This document shows positions 1 to 7,491 of a DNA stretch of 64,000 nucleotides, piece by piece. Position numbers and translations under genes: made by a program. Each line of letters starts with the position of its first letter. The stretch's first letter is position 1. Below the pieces are notes generated by a model. That model made no database searches. It had not been told where the DNA came from and saw only the letters and a list, made by a program, of their open reading frames with translations. Origin of the DNA: Streptomyces humidus (GTDB lineage: Bacteria; Actinomycetota; Actinomycetes; Streptomycetales; Streptomycetaceae); contig NZ_BMTL01000016.1 in assembly GCF_014649655.1 (NCBI RefSeq), forward strand, positions 124,001 through 188,000, given 5' to 3'.

Positions 1-14
1 GCGCGCCCGGAGGA

Positions 15-36
15 CCCGCGCCCCGCGAGGCGCGGG
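15..36 (-). other. Hairpin downstream of rpoA
   Basis: A perfect 8-bp stem (CCCGCGCC / GGCGCGGG) with a 6-base loop lies about 70 bases past the rpoA stop. It has no U-tract. In this genus rplQ normally follows rpoA, so it may be a spacer structure rather than an operon end. The next gene is outside the window. Confidence 0.4.
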
Positions 37-107
37 AACCGCTCGACCAGCCACAACGGTCTCGCGGTCGGGTCCCGGCCGTCCTGCGAAGCGATCTCGC
101 GGAACGA

Positions 108-1130
108 CTAGTACTGCTCGGTCTCCACGAAGCCCGCGTCCGCGTCGTCGTCGGCGCCGAAGGCGTCGGCGGCGGCGGTCGGGTCGAATCCGGGCGGGCT
201 GTCCTTGAGGGCCAGGCCCATGCCGGCCAGCTTCGCCTTGACCTCGTCGATCGACTTCGCACCGAAGTTGCGGATGTCGAGCAGGTCGGCCTCGGAACGC
301 GCCACGAGCTCACCCACGGAGTGGATGCCCTCGCGCTTGAGGCAGTTGTACGACCGAACGGTGAGCTCCAGCTCCTCGATCGGCAGCGCCAGATCGGCGG
401 CCAGGGCCGCGTCCGTCGGGGACGGACCCATGTCGATGCCCTCGGCGTCGATGTTCAGCTCACGGGCGAGACCGAACAGCTCGACCAGCGTCTTACCGGC
501 GGAGGCCATGGCGTCACGGGGACGCATCGCCTGCTTGGTCTCGACGTCGACGATCAGCTTGTCGAAGTCGGTGCGCTGCTCGACACGCGTGGCCTCGACC
601 TTGTACGTGACCTTGAGAACCGGCGAGTAGATGGAGTCGACCGGGATACGGCCGATCTCCTGGCCCACCTGCTTGTTCTGCACGGCGGAGACGTAGCCGC
701 GACCGCGCTCGACGGTCAGCTCCATCTCCAGCTTGCCCTTGCCGTTGAGCGTGGCGAGGACGAGGTCGGGGTTGTGCACCTCGACACCGGCCGGGGGCGC
801 GATGTCGGCGGCGGTGACCAGACCCGGGCCCTGCTTGCGCAGGTACATCACGACCGGCTCGTCGTGCTCCGAGGAGACGACCAGCTGCTTGATGTTGAGG
901 ATCAGGTCGGTGACGTCCTCCTTGACGCCCGGCACGGTGGTGAACTCGTGCAGGACGCCGTCGATGCGGATGCTGGTGACAGCAGCGCCGGGGATCGACG
1001 ACAGGAGGGTGCGGCGGAGGGAGTTGCCGAGGGTGTAGCCGAAGCCCGGCTCCAGCGGCTCGATGACGAACCGGGAGCGGAACTCGTCGACGACCTCTTC
1101 GGTCAACGAGGGACGCTGAGCGATCAGCAT
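108..1130 (-). CDS. rpoA: RNA polymerase alpha subunit
   Basis: The 340-residue alpha subunit dimerises to start assembly of core RNA polymerase and contacts UP elements and activators. The N-terminal dimerisation and beta/beta' contact domain covers about residues 1-230. A linker leads to the helix-hairpin-helix C-terminal domain at about 250-315 (LTVRSYNCLKREGI, then the RNFGAKSIDEV region). An acidic tail follows. ATG is preceded by GAAGGA at good spacing. It is the last gene of the S10-spc-alpha cluster in the window. It is separated from rpsK by an unusually long 223-base spacer with a strong hairpin, so it may also have its own promoter. Full family length. Confidence 0.98.
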   Translation of the reverse strand: MLIAQRPSLTEEVVDEFRSRFVIEPLEPGFGYTLGNSLRRTLLSSIPGAAVTSIRIDGVLHEFTTVPGVKEDVTDLILNIKQLVVSSEHDEPVVMYLRKQGPGLVTAADIAPPAGVEVHNPDLVLATLNGKGKLEMELTVERGRGYVSAVQNKQVGQEIGRIPVDSIYSPVLKVTYKVEATRVEQRTDFDKLIVDVETKQAMRPRDAMASAGKTLVELFGLARELNIDAEGIDMGPSPTDAALAADLALPIEELELTVRSYNCLKREGIHSVGELVARSEADLLDIRNFGAKSIDEVKAKLAGMGLALKDSPPGFDPTAAADAFGADDDADAGFVETEQY

Positions 1131-1189
1131 GTGGAGATCCTTCAGTCAGGGGCACCCACTATTTGATGCCCTGATATGTGACAAGGGTA

Positions 1190-1223
1190 CGGGCGGTACG
1201 ACTCGCAAGAGCCGTACCGCCCG
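1190..1223 (-). terminator. Strong hairpin between rpsK and rpoA
   Basis: An 11-bp stem (CGGGCGGTACG / CGTACCGCCCG) is extended inside by CTC/GAG around a GCAA tetraloop. Read on the minus strand it follows rpsK and ends 60 bases before rpoA. No U-tract follows, which is common for actinomycete terminators. It could partly terminate or attenuate read-through into rpoA, or protect a processed 3' end. The structure is seen directly; the role is inferred. Confidence 0.55.
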
Positions 1224-1245
1224 AAAACCTCAGCCCGACGAGCGG

Positions 1246-1293
1246 CCGTGCGTCAGACGCGGCGGCGCTTCGGCGGACGGCAGCCGTGCTGCG
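1246..1293 (-). pseudogene. Duplicated 3' end of rpsK
   Basis: This stretch repeats the last 13 or so codons of rpsK and its stop codon, 101 bases downstream of the real copy (matching bases start near 1347). The stop aligns at 1253-1255 against 1354-1356. Only two or three bases differ over about 47. It has no start codon or ribosome site, so it is a dead fragment. It sits inside the rpsK-rpoA spacer and lengthens it. Confidence 0.85.
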
Positions 1294-1353
1294 ACATGCA
1301 GGGGACGACCCCCACACCCCCAGCAGGAAGCCGGGCCGCCGTGAGCCCGTGCG

Positions 1354-1758
1354 TCAGACGCGGCGGCGCTTGGGCGGACGGCAGCCGTTGTGCGGGGTCG
1401 GCGTGACGTCCTGGATCGAGCCGACCTCGAGGCCGGTGGCCTGCAGGGAACGGATAGCGGTCTCACGACCGGCGCCCGGGCCCTTGACGAAGACGTCGAC
1501 CTTGCGCATGCCGTGCTCCTGCGCGCGACGGGCAGCCGACTCGGCGGCCATCTGCGCGGCGAACGGCGTGGACTTGCGCGAGCCCTTGAAACCGACGTGG
1601 CCGGCGGAGGCCCACGAGATCACGTTTCCGGCCGGGTCCGTGATGGACACGATCGTGTTGTTGAACGTGCTCTTGATGTGCGCCTGGCCGTGAGCGACGT
1701 TCTTCTTTTCCTTGCGGCGCACCTTCTTGGCAGCGCCCTGACGACCCTTGGGGGGCAT
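1354..1758 (-). CDS. rpsK: 30S ribosomal protein S11 (uS11)
   Basis: The 134-residue platform protein of the small subunit lies near the mRNA exit channel and is needed for the Shine-Dalgarno helix region. The basic N-terminus (MPPKGRQGA, then a run of lysines) and the basic C-terminus (GCRPPKRRRV) are typical. The length matches the actinobacterial family. The gene sits between rpsM and rpoA; rpsD, which lies here in many bacteria, is absent, as is usual in Streptomyces. The last codons are duplicated downstream at 1246-1293. Confidence 0.98.
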   Translation of the reverse strand: MPPKGRQGAAKKVRRKEKKNVAHGQAHIKSTFNNTIVSITDPAGNVISWASAGHVGFKGSRKSTPFAAQMAAESAARRAQEHGMRKVDVFVKGPGAGRETAIRSLQATGLEVGSIQDVTPTPHNGCRPPKRRRV

Positions 1759-1828
1759 CTACAAACTCCTACGGGGAGGTGGTCGGTCCTACAGCGAAGA
1801 CCGCTGATGAAGCGTTGTCCGCTGAGGA

Positions 1829-2209
1829 CTACTTCTTGCCCGGCTTCTTCTTGCCGGCGATGGCGCGACGCGGGCCCTTGCGGGTACGAGCGTTCGTGCT
1901 GGTGCGCTGACCGCGGACCGGCAGACCACGACGGTGACGGAGACCCTGGTAGCAGCCGATCTCCACCTTGCGGCGGATGTCGGCCTGGATCTCGCGACGA
2001 AGGTCACCCTCGGTCTTGATGTTGGCGTCCACGTACTCGCGGATCGCGACGAGCTGCTCCTCGGAGAGGTCGCGAACGCGGGTGTTCGGGTCGACGCCGG
2101 TCGCAGCCAGCGTCTCCTGGGAAAGGGTCCGGCCGATGCCGAACACGTAGGTGAGGGCGACCTCCACACGCTTTTCGCGCGGGATGTCGACACCGGAAAC
2201 GCGTGCCAT
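1829..2209 (-). CDS. rpsM: 30S ribosomal protein S13 (uS13)
   Basis: The 126-residue head protein of the 30S subunit contacts the P-site tRNA and the 50S subunit through bridge B1. It starts MARVSGVDIPREKR and ends in a lysine-rich tail (GKKKPGKK) typical of the family. A 70-base spacer leads to rpsK. Upstream, a 219-base spacer with three hairpins separates it from rpmJ, so its supply may be adjusted relative to the upstream genes. Confidence 0.98.
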   Translation of the reverse strand: MARVSGVDIPREKRVEVALTYVFGIGRTLSQETLAATGVDPNTRVRDLSEEQLVAIREYVDANIKTEGDLRREIQADIRRKVEIGCYQGLRHRRGLPVRGQRTSTNARTRKGPRRAIAGKKKPGKK

Positions 2210-2268
2210 TCAATGGCTCCAGTTGATCCTCGGAGGTCTTCCGCAGGACCGACCCCCAGCCGCCGTCC

Positions 2269-2347
2269 TCTTCTGTCGGACAGAAGACTTGGTACGGACT
2301 GGGTCCCCGGCCTCCGAACCGGGGGTGTCGGACGGGACAACCCGTCC
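2269..2347 (-). promoter_or_regulatory. Three consecutive hairpins in the rpmJ-rpsM spacer
   Basis: Three separate stem-loops follow one another: TCTTCTGT/ACAGAAGA (2269-2287, loop CGG), CCCCGG/CCGGGG (2305-2324), and GGACGGG/CCCGTCC (2330-2347, loop ACAA). All lie in the leader between rpmJ and rpsM on the minus strand. The position would suit an attenuator or a leader for autoregulation at the start of the alpha segment. The stems are seen; the function is inferred. Confidence 0.45.
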
Positions 2348-2428
2348 GGGCCCTGCGTATGAACAAATTCAGCTCGCGTCGCGCGAAGTCTCTGCGATAT
2401 CGGTGCAGAGGGTGTGATCCGTGTGCGG

Positions 2429-2542
2429 TCAGCCCTGGCGCTGCTTGTGGCGCGGGTTCTCGCAAATGACCATGACCCGCCCATGACGGCGGATCACCCT
2501 GCACTTGTCGCAGATCTTCTTGACGCTCGGCTTGACCTTCAT
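2429..2542 (-). CDS. rpmJ: 50S ribosomal protein L36 (bL36), zinc form
   Basis: This 37-residue protein begins MKVKPSVKKICDKC and ends ENPRHKQRQG. C11, C14, C27 and H32 form the zinc ribbon of the zinc-binding type of L36, which stabilises 23S rRNA near the peptidyl-transferase region. Zinc-limited Streptomyces switch such proteins for cysteine-free paralogues under the Zur regulator. It lies between infA and rpsM, the standard order. Confidence 0.97.
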   Translation of the reverse strand: MKVKPSVKKICDKCRVIRRHGRVMVICENPRHKQRQG

Positions 2543-2615
2543 TGGGTGAGGTTCTCCGGGTCAGTTGCCAACAGCCCCGAACGCCCGAGAGGGCGCACGA
2601 AGGTACGGGCAAGAT

Positions 2616-2837
2616 CTACTTGTACCGGTAGACGATCCGGCCGCGCGTCAGGTCGTACGGAGACAGCTCCACCACGACCCGGTCGTCAGGGAGGATACGG
2701 ATGTAGTGCATACGCATCTTGCCGCTGATGTGCGCCAGGACCTGGTGGCCGTTCTGGAGCTCGACCTTGAACATGGCGTTCGGCAGAGACTCGACGACAG
2801 TGCCCTCGATCTCGATGGCACCTTGCTTCTTGGCCAC
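2616..2837 (-). CDS. infA: Translation initiation factor IF-1
   Basis: The 73-residue S1-like OB-fold protein binds the A site during initiation. It begins (M)AKKQGAIEIEGTV and ends DLTRGRIVYRYK, both strongly conserved. I chose the GTG at 2837 because homology starts there; longer in-frame extensions lack similarity. A GAAGGGCG ribosome site precedes it. It lies between map and rpmJ as in other actinobacteria. Confidence 0.97.
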   Translation of the reverse strand: MAKKQGAIEIEGTVVESLPNAMFKVELQNGHQVLAHISGKMRMHYIRILPDDRVVVELSPYDLTRGRIVYRYK

Positions 2838-3125
2838 GCTTCGCCCTTCGAATCGACTACCTTGATCGGCTCCCCCGCCTTTTCCCTTACGGGCGCATGC
2901 GGACATGCGGGTGCACGAGAGCCGACGAGTCAGTCTACGCCAGCCCTAGCTGAAACACGAATCGAGAAGTCTGCCCCACAGGGGAGATCCTTAAGCGACC
3001 GCACGGTCCGGCGCCTCGGCCGGGCCCGACGCGCGAGCGCAGCCGGCGGGAACACACGCACGGAGACGGCGGGGACGGGCCGAGAGACCGAGCCTCAGCC
3101 CAGCGGGGTCAGGAGGGCCGTCCAG

Positions 3126-3303
3126 CCGCCCCCACGGGCCCCCTCAGCCCAACGGATCCGGTGCGGACGCGACCCCGTGCTCGGCCAACTTCGCCCTGCC
3201 ACCGTCCACGGACGTGAGCACCAACGGCCCCTCCTCCGTCAACGCCACCGAATGCTCCCAGTGCGACGACCACGTCCCGTCGGTCGTGATGACCGTCCAC
3301 TCG
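3126..3303 (-). pseudogene. Duplicated 3' end of map
   Basis: This 178-bp stretch repeats bases 3391-3568, the last 53 or so codons of map with its stop and a few downstream bases, at a distance of 265 bp. I find one mismatch (C at 3150 against A at 3415), which changes the penultimate residue from Phe to Leu. The fragment keeps the metal-binding motif HWEHS but has no start or ribosome site. About 87 bp of unrelated sequence separates the two copies. The near-identity means a recent duplication, gene conversion, or an assembly error. Confidence 0.9.
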
Positions 3304-3408
3304 ACCCACCCCCGACGCCCCTCTCGCGGGCTCGGCGCCCAGGGCGCCTCACAGGCTTCGAGCGGCTGCGCCGGCCTCCGACCGGCATCCCCGCCCCCAC
3401 GGGCCCCC

Positions 3409-4245
3409 TCAGCCAAACGGATCCGGTGCGGACGCGACCCCGTGCTCGGCCAACTTCGCCCTGCCACCGTCCACGGACGTGAGCACCAACGGCCCCTCCT
3501 CCGTCAACGCCACCGAATGCTCCCAGTGCGACGACCACGTCCCGTCGGTCGTGATGACCGTCCACTCGTCCTCCAGGACCGCGGTCCGTGGAGTGCCGAG
3601 GGAGACCATCGGCTCGATGGCGAGGCAGAACCCGGGCACGAGCTTGGGCCCCTTGCCCCGTCGGCGGTCGACGTAGTTCAGCAGGTGCGGGTCCATGTGC
3701 ATCTCGGTGCCGATGCCGTGACCGCCGTAGTCCTCGATGATGCCGTAGCGGCCGCCGCCGGGCTTCGGCTGGCGGCGGATGTACGTCTCGATGGCCCGCG
3801 ACACGTCCACCAGGCGGTTGCCGAGCTTCATGGCCGCGATGCCGGCCCACATCGACTCCTCCGTCACCCGGGAGAGCTCGACCAGCTCCGGGGCGTGTCC
3901 GGAGCCGACGAAGGCGGTGTACGCCGCGTCGCCGTGCCAGCCGTCCACGATCGCGCCGCAGTCGATCGAGATGATGTCGCCGTCCTTGAGGACGACCTCG
4001 TCGGAGGGGATGCCGTGGACGACGACGTCGTTCACGGACGTGCAGATCGTGGCCGGGAAGCCGCCGTACCCCAGGAAGTTCGACTTAGCGCCGTTCTCCG
4101 CGAGGACCTTGCGGGCGACCTCGTCCAGGTCTCTCGTCGTCGCCCCCGGAACCGCCGCTTCCCTGGTGGCCGCGTGGATGGCGGCGACGACAAGGCCCGC
4201 CGCCCGCATCTTGGCGATCTGCTCGGGGGTCTTGATCTGCACCAT
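3409..4245 (-). CDS. map: Methionine aminopeptidase, type I
   Basis: This 278-residue enzyme removes the initiator methionine from nascent proteins. All five metal ligands of the family can be read: D in IDCG, D in HGDAAY, H in GHGIG, E in AIEPM and E in HWEHS. The start at 4245 (MVQIKTPEQIAKMRAAG) fits the family and has AGGAGG 11 bases upstream. The frame stays open back to 4635, but that part shows no family similarity. It lies downstream of adk and upstream of infA. Its 3' end is duplicated downstream. Confidence 0.97.
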   Translation of the reverse strand: MVQIKTPEQIAKMRAAGLVVAAIHAATREAAVPGATTRDLDEVARKVLAENGAKSNFLGYGGFPATICTSVNDVVVHGIPSDEVVLKDGDIISIDCGAIVDGWHGDAAYTAFVGSGHAPELVELSRVTEESMWAGIAAMKLGNRLVDVSRAIETYIRRQPKPGGGRYGIIEDYGGHGIGTEMHMDPHLLNYVDRRRGKGPKLVPGFCLAIEPMVSLGTPRTAVLEDEWTVITTDGTWSSHWEHSVALTEEGPLVLTSVDGGRAKLAEHGVASAPDPFG

Positions 4246-4615
4246 GACGGTTTGCGCCTCCTGGGCCACTGGTATCGCGGCACACCAGAATACGCGTACG
4301 CACAGACGTGCACCGAAGCAGCAGACCTGCCCCCGGGCCGGTAAAGCCCCGGTCGACAGAGGCCGCCGGCCAAGCCGACCCCGTCGCCGGGACTCGATGT
4401 CCGCGGGGCCGGGCTCTCCCCGGGGGCCGCGGAGACGACGCGGCCACCGCCGTTCCCCCGCCCCGTCGCCCTGCGCGACGGCTGCCGCGGCCCCGTCGGT
4501 CAGGATCTCGGCATGTCCACCAGCAGGCAGCCGGGCGAAGGGCCCAGGGATCGCAGAAGCCCCCGCCGTCCACCTGGGGAACGACGGGGGCCTGCTTGCG
4601 GAACCGCGAACGCCT
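4246..4615 (-). other. Spacer between adk and map (370 bp)
   Basis: No convincing gene is present. An imperfect hairpin (CCCCCG..GTC / GACGGGGG, 4560-4590) follows the adk stop and could be a weak terminator. A short inverted repeat CTGGT/ACCAG (4269-4288) lies just upstream of map. The spacer is long for this operon, so map may have its own promoter, but I cannot assign one. Confidence 0.4.
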
Positions 4616-5278
4616 CTACTTGCCGGCCTCGTCACGCTGAAGCGCCTCCATGGCGCGAGCAGTGACCTCCTCGACCTTGCCGAGCGCGGAGATGGTCACG
4701 ACCAGCCCCTGCGCCTTGTAGTAGTCGATGATCGGCTCGGTCTGCGTGTGGTAGACCTCCAGCCGCGTCCGGACCGTCTCCTCGGAGTCGTCGTCCCGCT
4801 GGTACAGCTGACCGGCGCAGACGTCGCAGACTCCGTCTTCCTTCGGCGGGCTGTAGGTGGCGTGGAACACGTGGCTGGAGTCCTTGCGGCAGATGCGCCT
4901 CCCGGCGATCCGCTTGACGACCTCTTCCTCGGGGACTTCGAGGTCCAGCACCGCGTCCAGCTTCATGCTCTCGGACCGCAGGACCTCGTCGAGCGCCTCC
5001 GCCTGGGACACGTTGCGCGGAAAGCCGTCCAGCAGGAATCCGCCCTCCGCGTCCGGCTGCTCCATGCGGTCCTTGGCCATCCCGATGGTGACCTCGTCCG
5101 GCACCAGGTTGCCCGCGTCCATGTAGGACTTCGCGAGCTTGCCGAGTTCCGTCTGCCGGCTGATGTTGGCCCGGAACAGGTCGCCCGTGGAGATGTGCGG
5201 GATCGACAGGTTCTTGGCCAGGAACGCGGCCTGCGTTCCCTTTCCGGCGCCAGGCGGCCCGACAAGGACGATACGCAT
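4616..5278 (-). CDS. adk: Adenylate kinase
   Basis: The 220-residue enzyme interconverts ATP + AMP and 2 ADP. It has the P-loop GPPGAGKGTQ at residues 7-16, the AMP-binding region at about 30-60, DGFPRN at about 84, and a long LID domain at about 125-160. The LID has cysteines (RRIC, later CDVC) and a histidine arranged like the zinc-binding LIDs of Gram-positive enzymes. The ATG overlaps the secY stop by one base (TGATG), so translation is probably coupled to secY. Confidence 0.97.
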   Translation of the reverse strand: MRIVLVGPPGAGKGTQAAFLAKNLSIPHISTGDLFRANISRQTELGKLAKSYMDAGNLVPDEVTIGMAKDRMEQPDAEGGFLLDGFPRNVSQAEALDEVLRSESMKLDAVLDLEVPEEEVVKRIAGRRICRKDSSHVFHATYSPPKEDGVCDVCAGQLYQRDDDSEETVRTRLEVYHTQTEPIIDYYKAQGLVVTISALGKVEEVTARAMEALQRDEAGK

Positions 5279-6591
5279 CAGCGGAGGAACCCTTCGTAAT
5301 TGCGCTGCTGGAGCTGGCTCTCGATCTGCTTCACCGTTTCGAGACCGACACCCACGATGATCAGGATGCTGGTACCACCGAACGGGAAGTTCTGGCTTGC
5401 CCCGAAGCCAACCAACGCCATCGTCGGTACAAGAGCGATAAGACCCAGATACAGCGAACCCGGCCAGGTGATCCGGTTGAGCACGTACGACAGGTACTCA
5501 GCGGTCGGTCGGCCAGCCCGGATGCCCGGGATGAAGCCACCATACTTCTTCATGTTGTCGGCGACTTCCTCGGGGTTGAAGGAGATCGCCACGTAGAAGA
5601 ACGCGAAGAAAACGATCAGCAAGAAGTACATGCTGATGTAGATCGGGTGGTCGCCCTTGGTCAGGTTCGTCTCGATCCAGGTCTTCCAGCCGGACTGTCC
5701 GCTGGAGAACTGGGCGACCAGGGCCGGGATGTAGAGCAGCGACGAGGCGAAGATGACCGGGATCACACCGGCCTGGTTCACCTTCAGCGGGATGTACGTC
5801 GACGTGCCGCCGTAGGACCGGCGGCCGATCATGCGCTTCGCGTACTGCACGGGGACCCGGCGCTGGGCCTGCTCGACGAAGACCACCAGACCGACCATGA
5901 CCAGGCCGACCAGGATGACGGTGCCGAACTCGATCCAGCCGTCCGCCAGCGTGCCCTGCTTCTTGATGGCCCACAGCGCGGAGGGGAACGTCGCGGCGAT
6001 CGAGATGAACATCAGGATCGACATGCCGTTGCCGATGCCGCGGTCGGTGATGAGCTCACCGAGCCACATGACCATGGCCGTGCCGGCGGTCATGCAGATG
6101 ACCATGGTGATGGTGGTGAAGATCGCCTGGTCCGGGACGATGCTCGAAGCGACGGAGCAACCGGAGAAGAGGGCGCCGCTGCGGGCGGTGGCCACCAGGC
6201 CGGTGCCCTGCAGAATGGCGAGCGCCACGGTGAGGTAGCGGGTGTACTGCGTGATCTTCGCGGTACCGGCCTGGCCCTCCTTCTTCAGGGCTTCCAGGCG
6301 CGGGATGACCACGGTCAGCAGCTGAAGGATGATGCTCGCCGTGATGTACGGCATGATGCCCAGCGCGAAGATGGTGATCTGCAGCAGCGCGCCGCCGCTG
6401 AACATGTTCACCAGACCGAAGAGGCCCTGGTTGCCGGACGCCTCGTCCACACACCGCTGAACGGACGTGTAGTCGACACCGGGGATCGGGATGTGCGTCC
6501 CGACCCGGTAGATCACGATGATCCCGAGCGTGAAGAGGAGCTTCTTGCGCAGGTCGGGCGTCCTGAACGCCCGGGCGAACGCGGTGAGCAC
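5278..6591 (-). CDS. secY: Protein translocase channel subunit SecY
   Basis: This 437-residue membrane protein has ten predicted transmembrane helices and forms the channel of the Sec translocon with SecE (at 40963) and SecG. The start is GTG with AGGAGG seven bases upstream. The N-terminal FARAFRTPDLRKKLLFTLGI and the C-terminal QRNYEGFLR are family hallmarks. A 259-base spacer with a perfect hairpin separates it from rplO, so secY-adk-map may be transcribed partly from a promoter in that gap. Confidence 0.98.
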   Translation of the reverse strand: MLTAFARAFRTPDLRKKLLFTLGIIVIYRVGTHIPIPGVDYTSVQRCVDEASGNQGLFGLVNMFSGGALLQITIFALGIMPYITASIILQLLTVVIPRLEALKKEGQAGTAKITQYTRYLTVALAILQGTGLVATARSGALFSGCSVASSIVPDQAIFTTITMVICMTAGTAMVMWLGELITDRGIGNGMSILMFISIAATFPSALWAIKKQGTLADGWIEFGTVILVGLVMVGLVVFVEQAQRRVPVQYAKRMIGRRSYGGTSTYIPLKVNQAGVIPVIFASSLLYIPALVAQFSSGQSGWKTWIETNLTKGDHPIYISMYFLLIVFFAFFYVAISFNPEEVADNMKKYGGFIPGIRAGRPTAEYLSYVLNRITWPGSLYLGLIALVPTMALVGFGASQNFPFGGTSILIIVGVGLETVKQIESQLQQRNYEGFLR

Positions 6592-6781
6592 GGTGCCTCC
6601 TGCGACCCCCGCGCATCTGCGTCAAGGGTGACGGTCTTGAGGGGCCAATAAGAAACGACGACTTACGACAACGACATGAGTAACGGTCGACTGCCGCTCA
6701 AGGTGCCCCCTTGGGAGAACCTTGTGAAAGTGGGCAGTGCTGGTCACCATACCCGCGACACACCTGCCCTAGGAACGACCA

Positions 6782-6815
6782 ACCGGGGATACCCCATTTG
6801 TGGGGTATCCCCGGT
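6782..6815 (-). terminator. Perfect 15-bp hairpin between rplO and secY
   Basis: The stem ACCGGGGATACCCCA / TGGGGTATCCCCGGT is perfect, with a 4-base loop. It starts about 35 bases past the rplO stop. No U-tract follows. This is among the strongest stems in the window and probably ends or attenuates the spc segment before secY. Confidence 0.75.
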
Positions 6816-6850
6816 CGGGATCGTTCACGTCATCAAGACACCTGAAACGG

Positions 6851-7306
6851 TCAGATGAGCTCGGTGACAGTACCGCCGGCGGCGGTGATCTTCTCCTTGG
6901 CGGAGCCGGAGACGGCGTCGACCGTCACCTGCAGAGCCACGGAGATCTCGCCCTGGCCGAGGACCTTGACGAGGCTGTTCTTGCGAACGGCGCCCTTGGC
7001 GACGAGCCCCTCGACGGTGACCTCGCCACCCTCCGGGTACAGCGCGGCCAGCTTGTCGAGGTTCACGACCTGGAACTCGGTCTTGAACGGGTTCTTGAAG
7101 CCCTTCAGCTTCGGAAGACGCATGTGGAGGGGCATCTGCCCACCCTCGAAGCGCTCCGGAACCTGGTAGCGGGCCTTCGTGCCCTTGGTACCACGACCGG
7201 CCGTCTTACCCTTCGACGCCTCACCACGACCCACACGGGTCTTGGCGGTCTTGGCGCCCGGGGCGGGACGGAGGTTGTGGATCTTGAGCGGGTTGCTTTC
7301 CGCCAT
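6851..7306 (-). CDS. rplO: 50S ribosomal protein L15 (uL15)
   Basis: This 151-residue large-subunit assembly protein has a basic glycine-rich N-terminal extension (GRGEASKGKTAGRGTKGTKA) that threads into 23S rRNA, and a globular C-terminal domain. It starts MAESNPLKIHNL, the usual N-terminus in Streptomyces. It follows rpmD after two bases and precedes the hairpin before secY, the normal spc order. Confidence 0.98.
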   Translation of the reverse strand: MAESNPLKIHNLRPAPGAKTAKTRVGRGEASKGKTAGRGTKGTKARYQVPERFEGGQMPLHMRLPKLKGFKNPFKTEFQVVNLDKLAALYPEGGEVTVEGLVAKGAVRKNSLVKVLGQGEISVALQVTVDAVSGSAKEKITAAGGTVTELI

Positions 7307-7308
7307 GA

Positions 7309-7491
7309 TCAGTCGACCTCCTCGACCGTCACGAGGTGGCGGACGGTGTGCACCATTCCGCGGAACTCGGGGCGGTCCTCCTTGACGACCACGTCGTTCA
7401 GGCGCTTGAGCCCGAGCGAACGCAGGGTGTCACGGTGGTTCTGCTTGCTGCCGATGTACGACTTCGTCTGGGTGATCCGGAGCTGTGCCAT
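7309..7491 (-). CDS. rpmD: 50S ribosomal protein L30 (uL30)
   Basis: This 60-residue protein starts MAQLRITQTKSYIG at 7491 and ends LVTVEEVD. The frame is open further upstream, but the family begins at this ATG, which overlaps the rpsE stop (TAATG). It binds 23S rRNA on the solvent side of the 50S subunit. Translation is probably coupled to rpsE. Confidence 0.97.
   Translation of the reverse strand: MAQLRITQTKSYIGSKQNHRDTLRSLGLKRLNDVVVKEDRPEFRGMVHTVRHLVTVEEVD

Noticed and set aside
4246..4635. N-terminal extension of map up to 4635
   Set aside because: The frame is open, but the added 130 residues are Ala/Arg/Gly-rich without family similarity, and MVQIKTPEQ with AGGAGG is the normal start.
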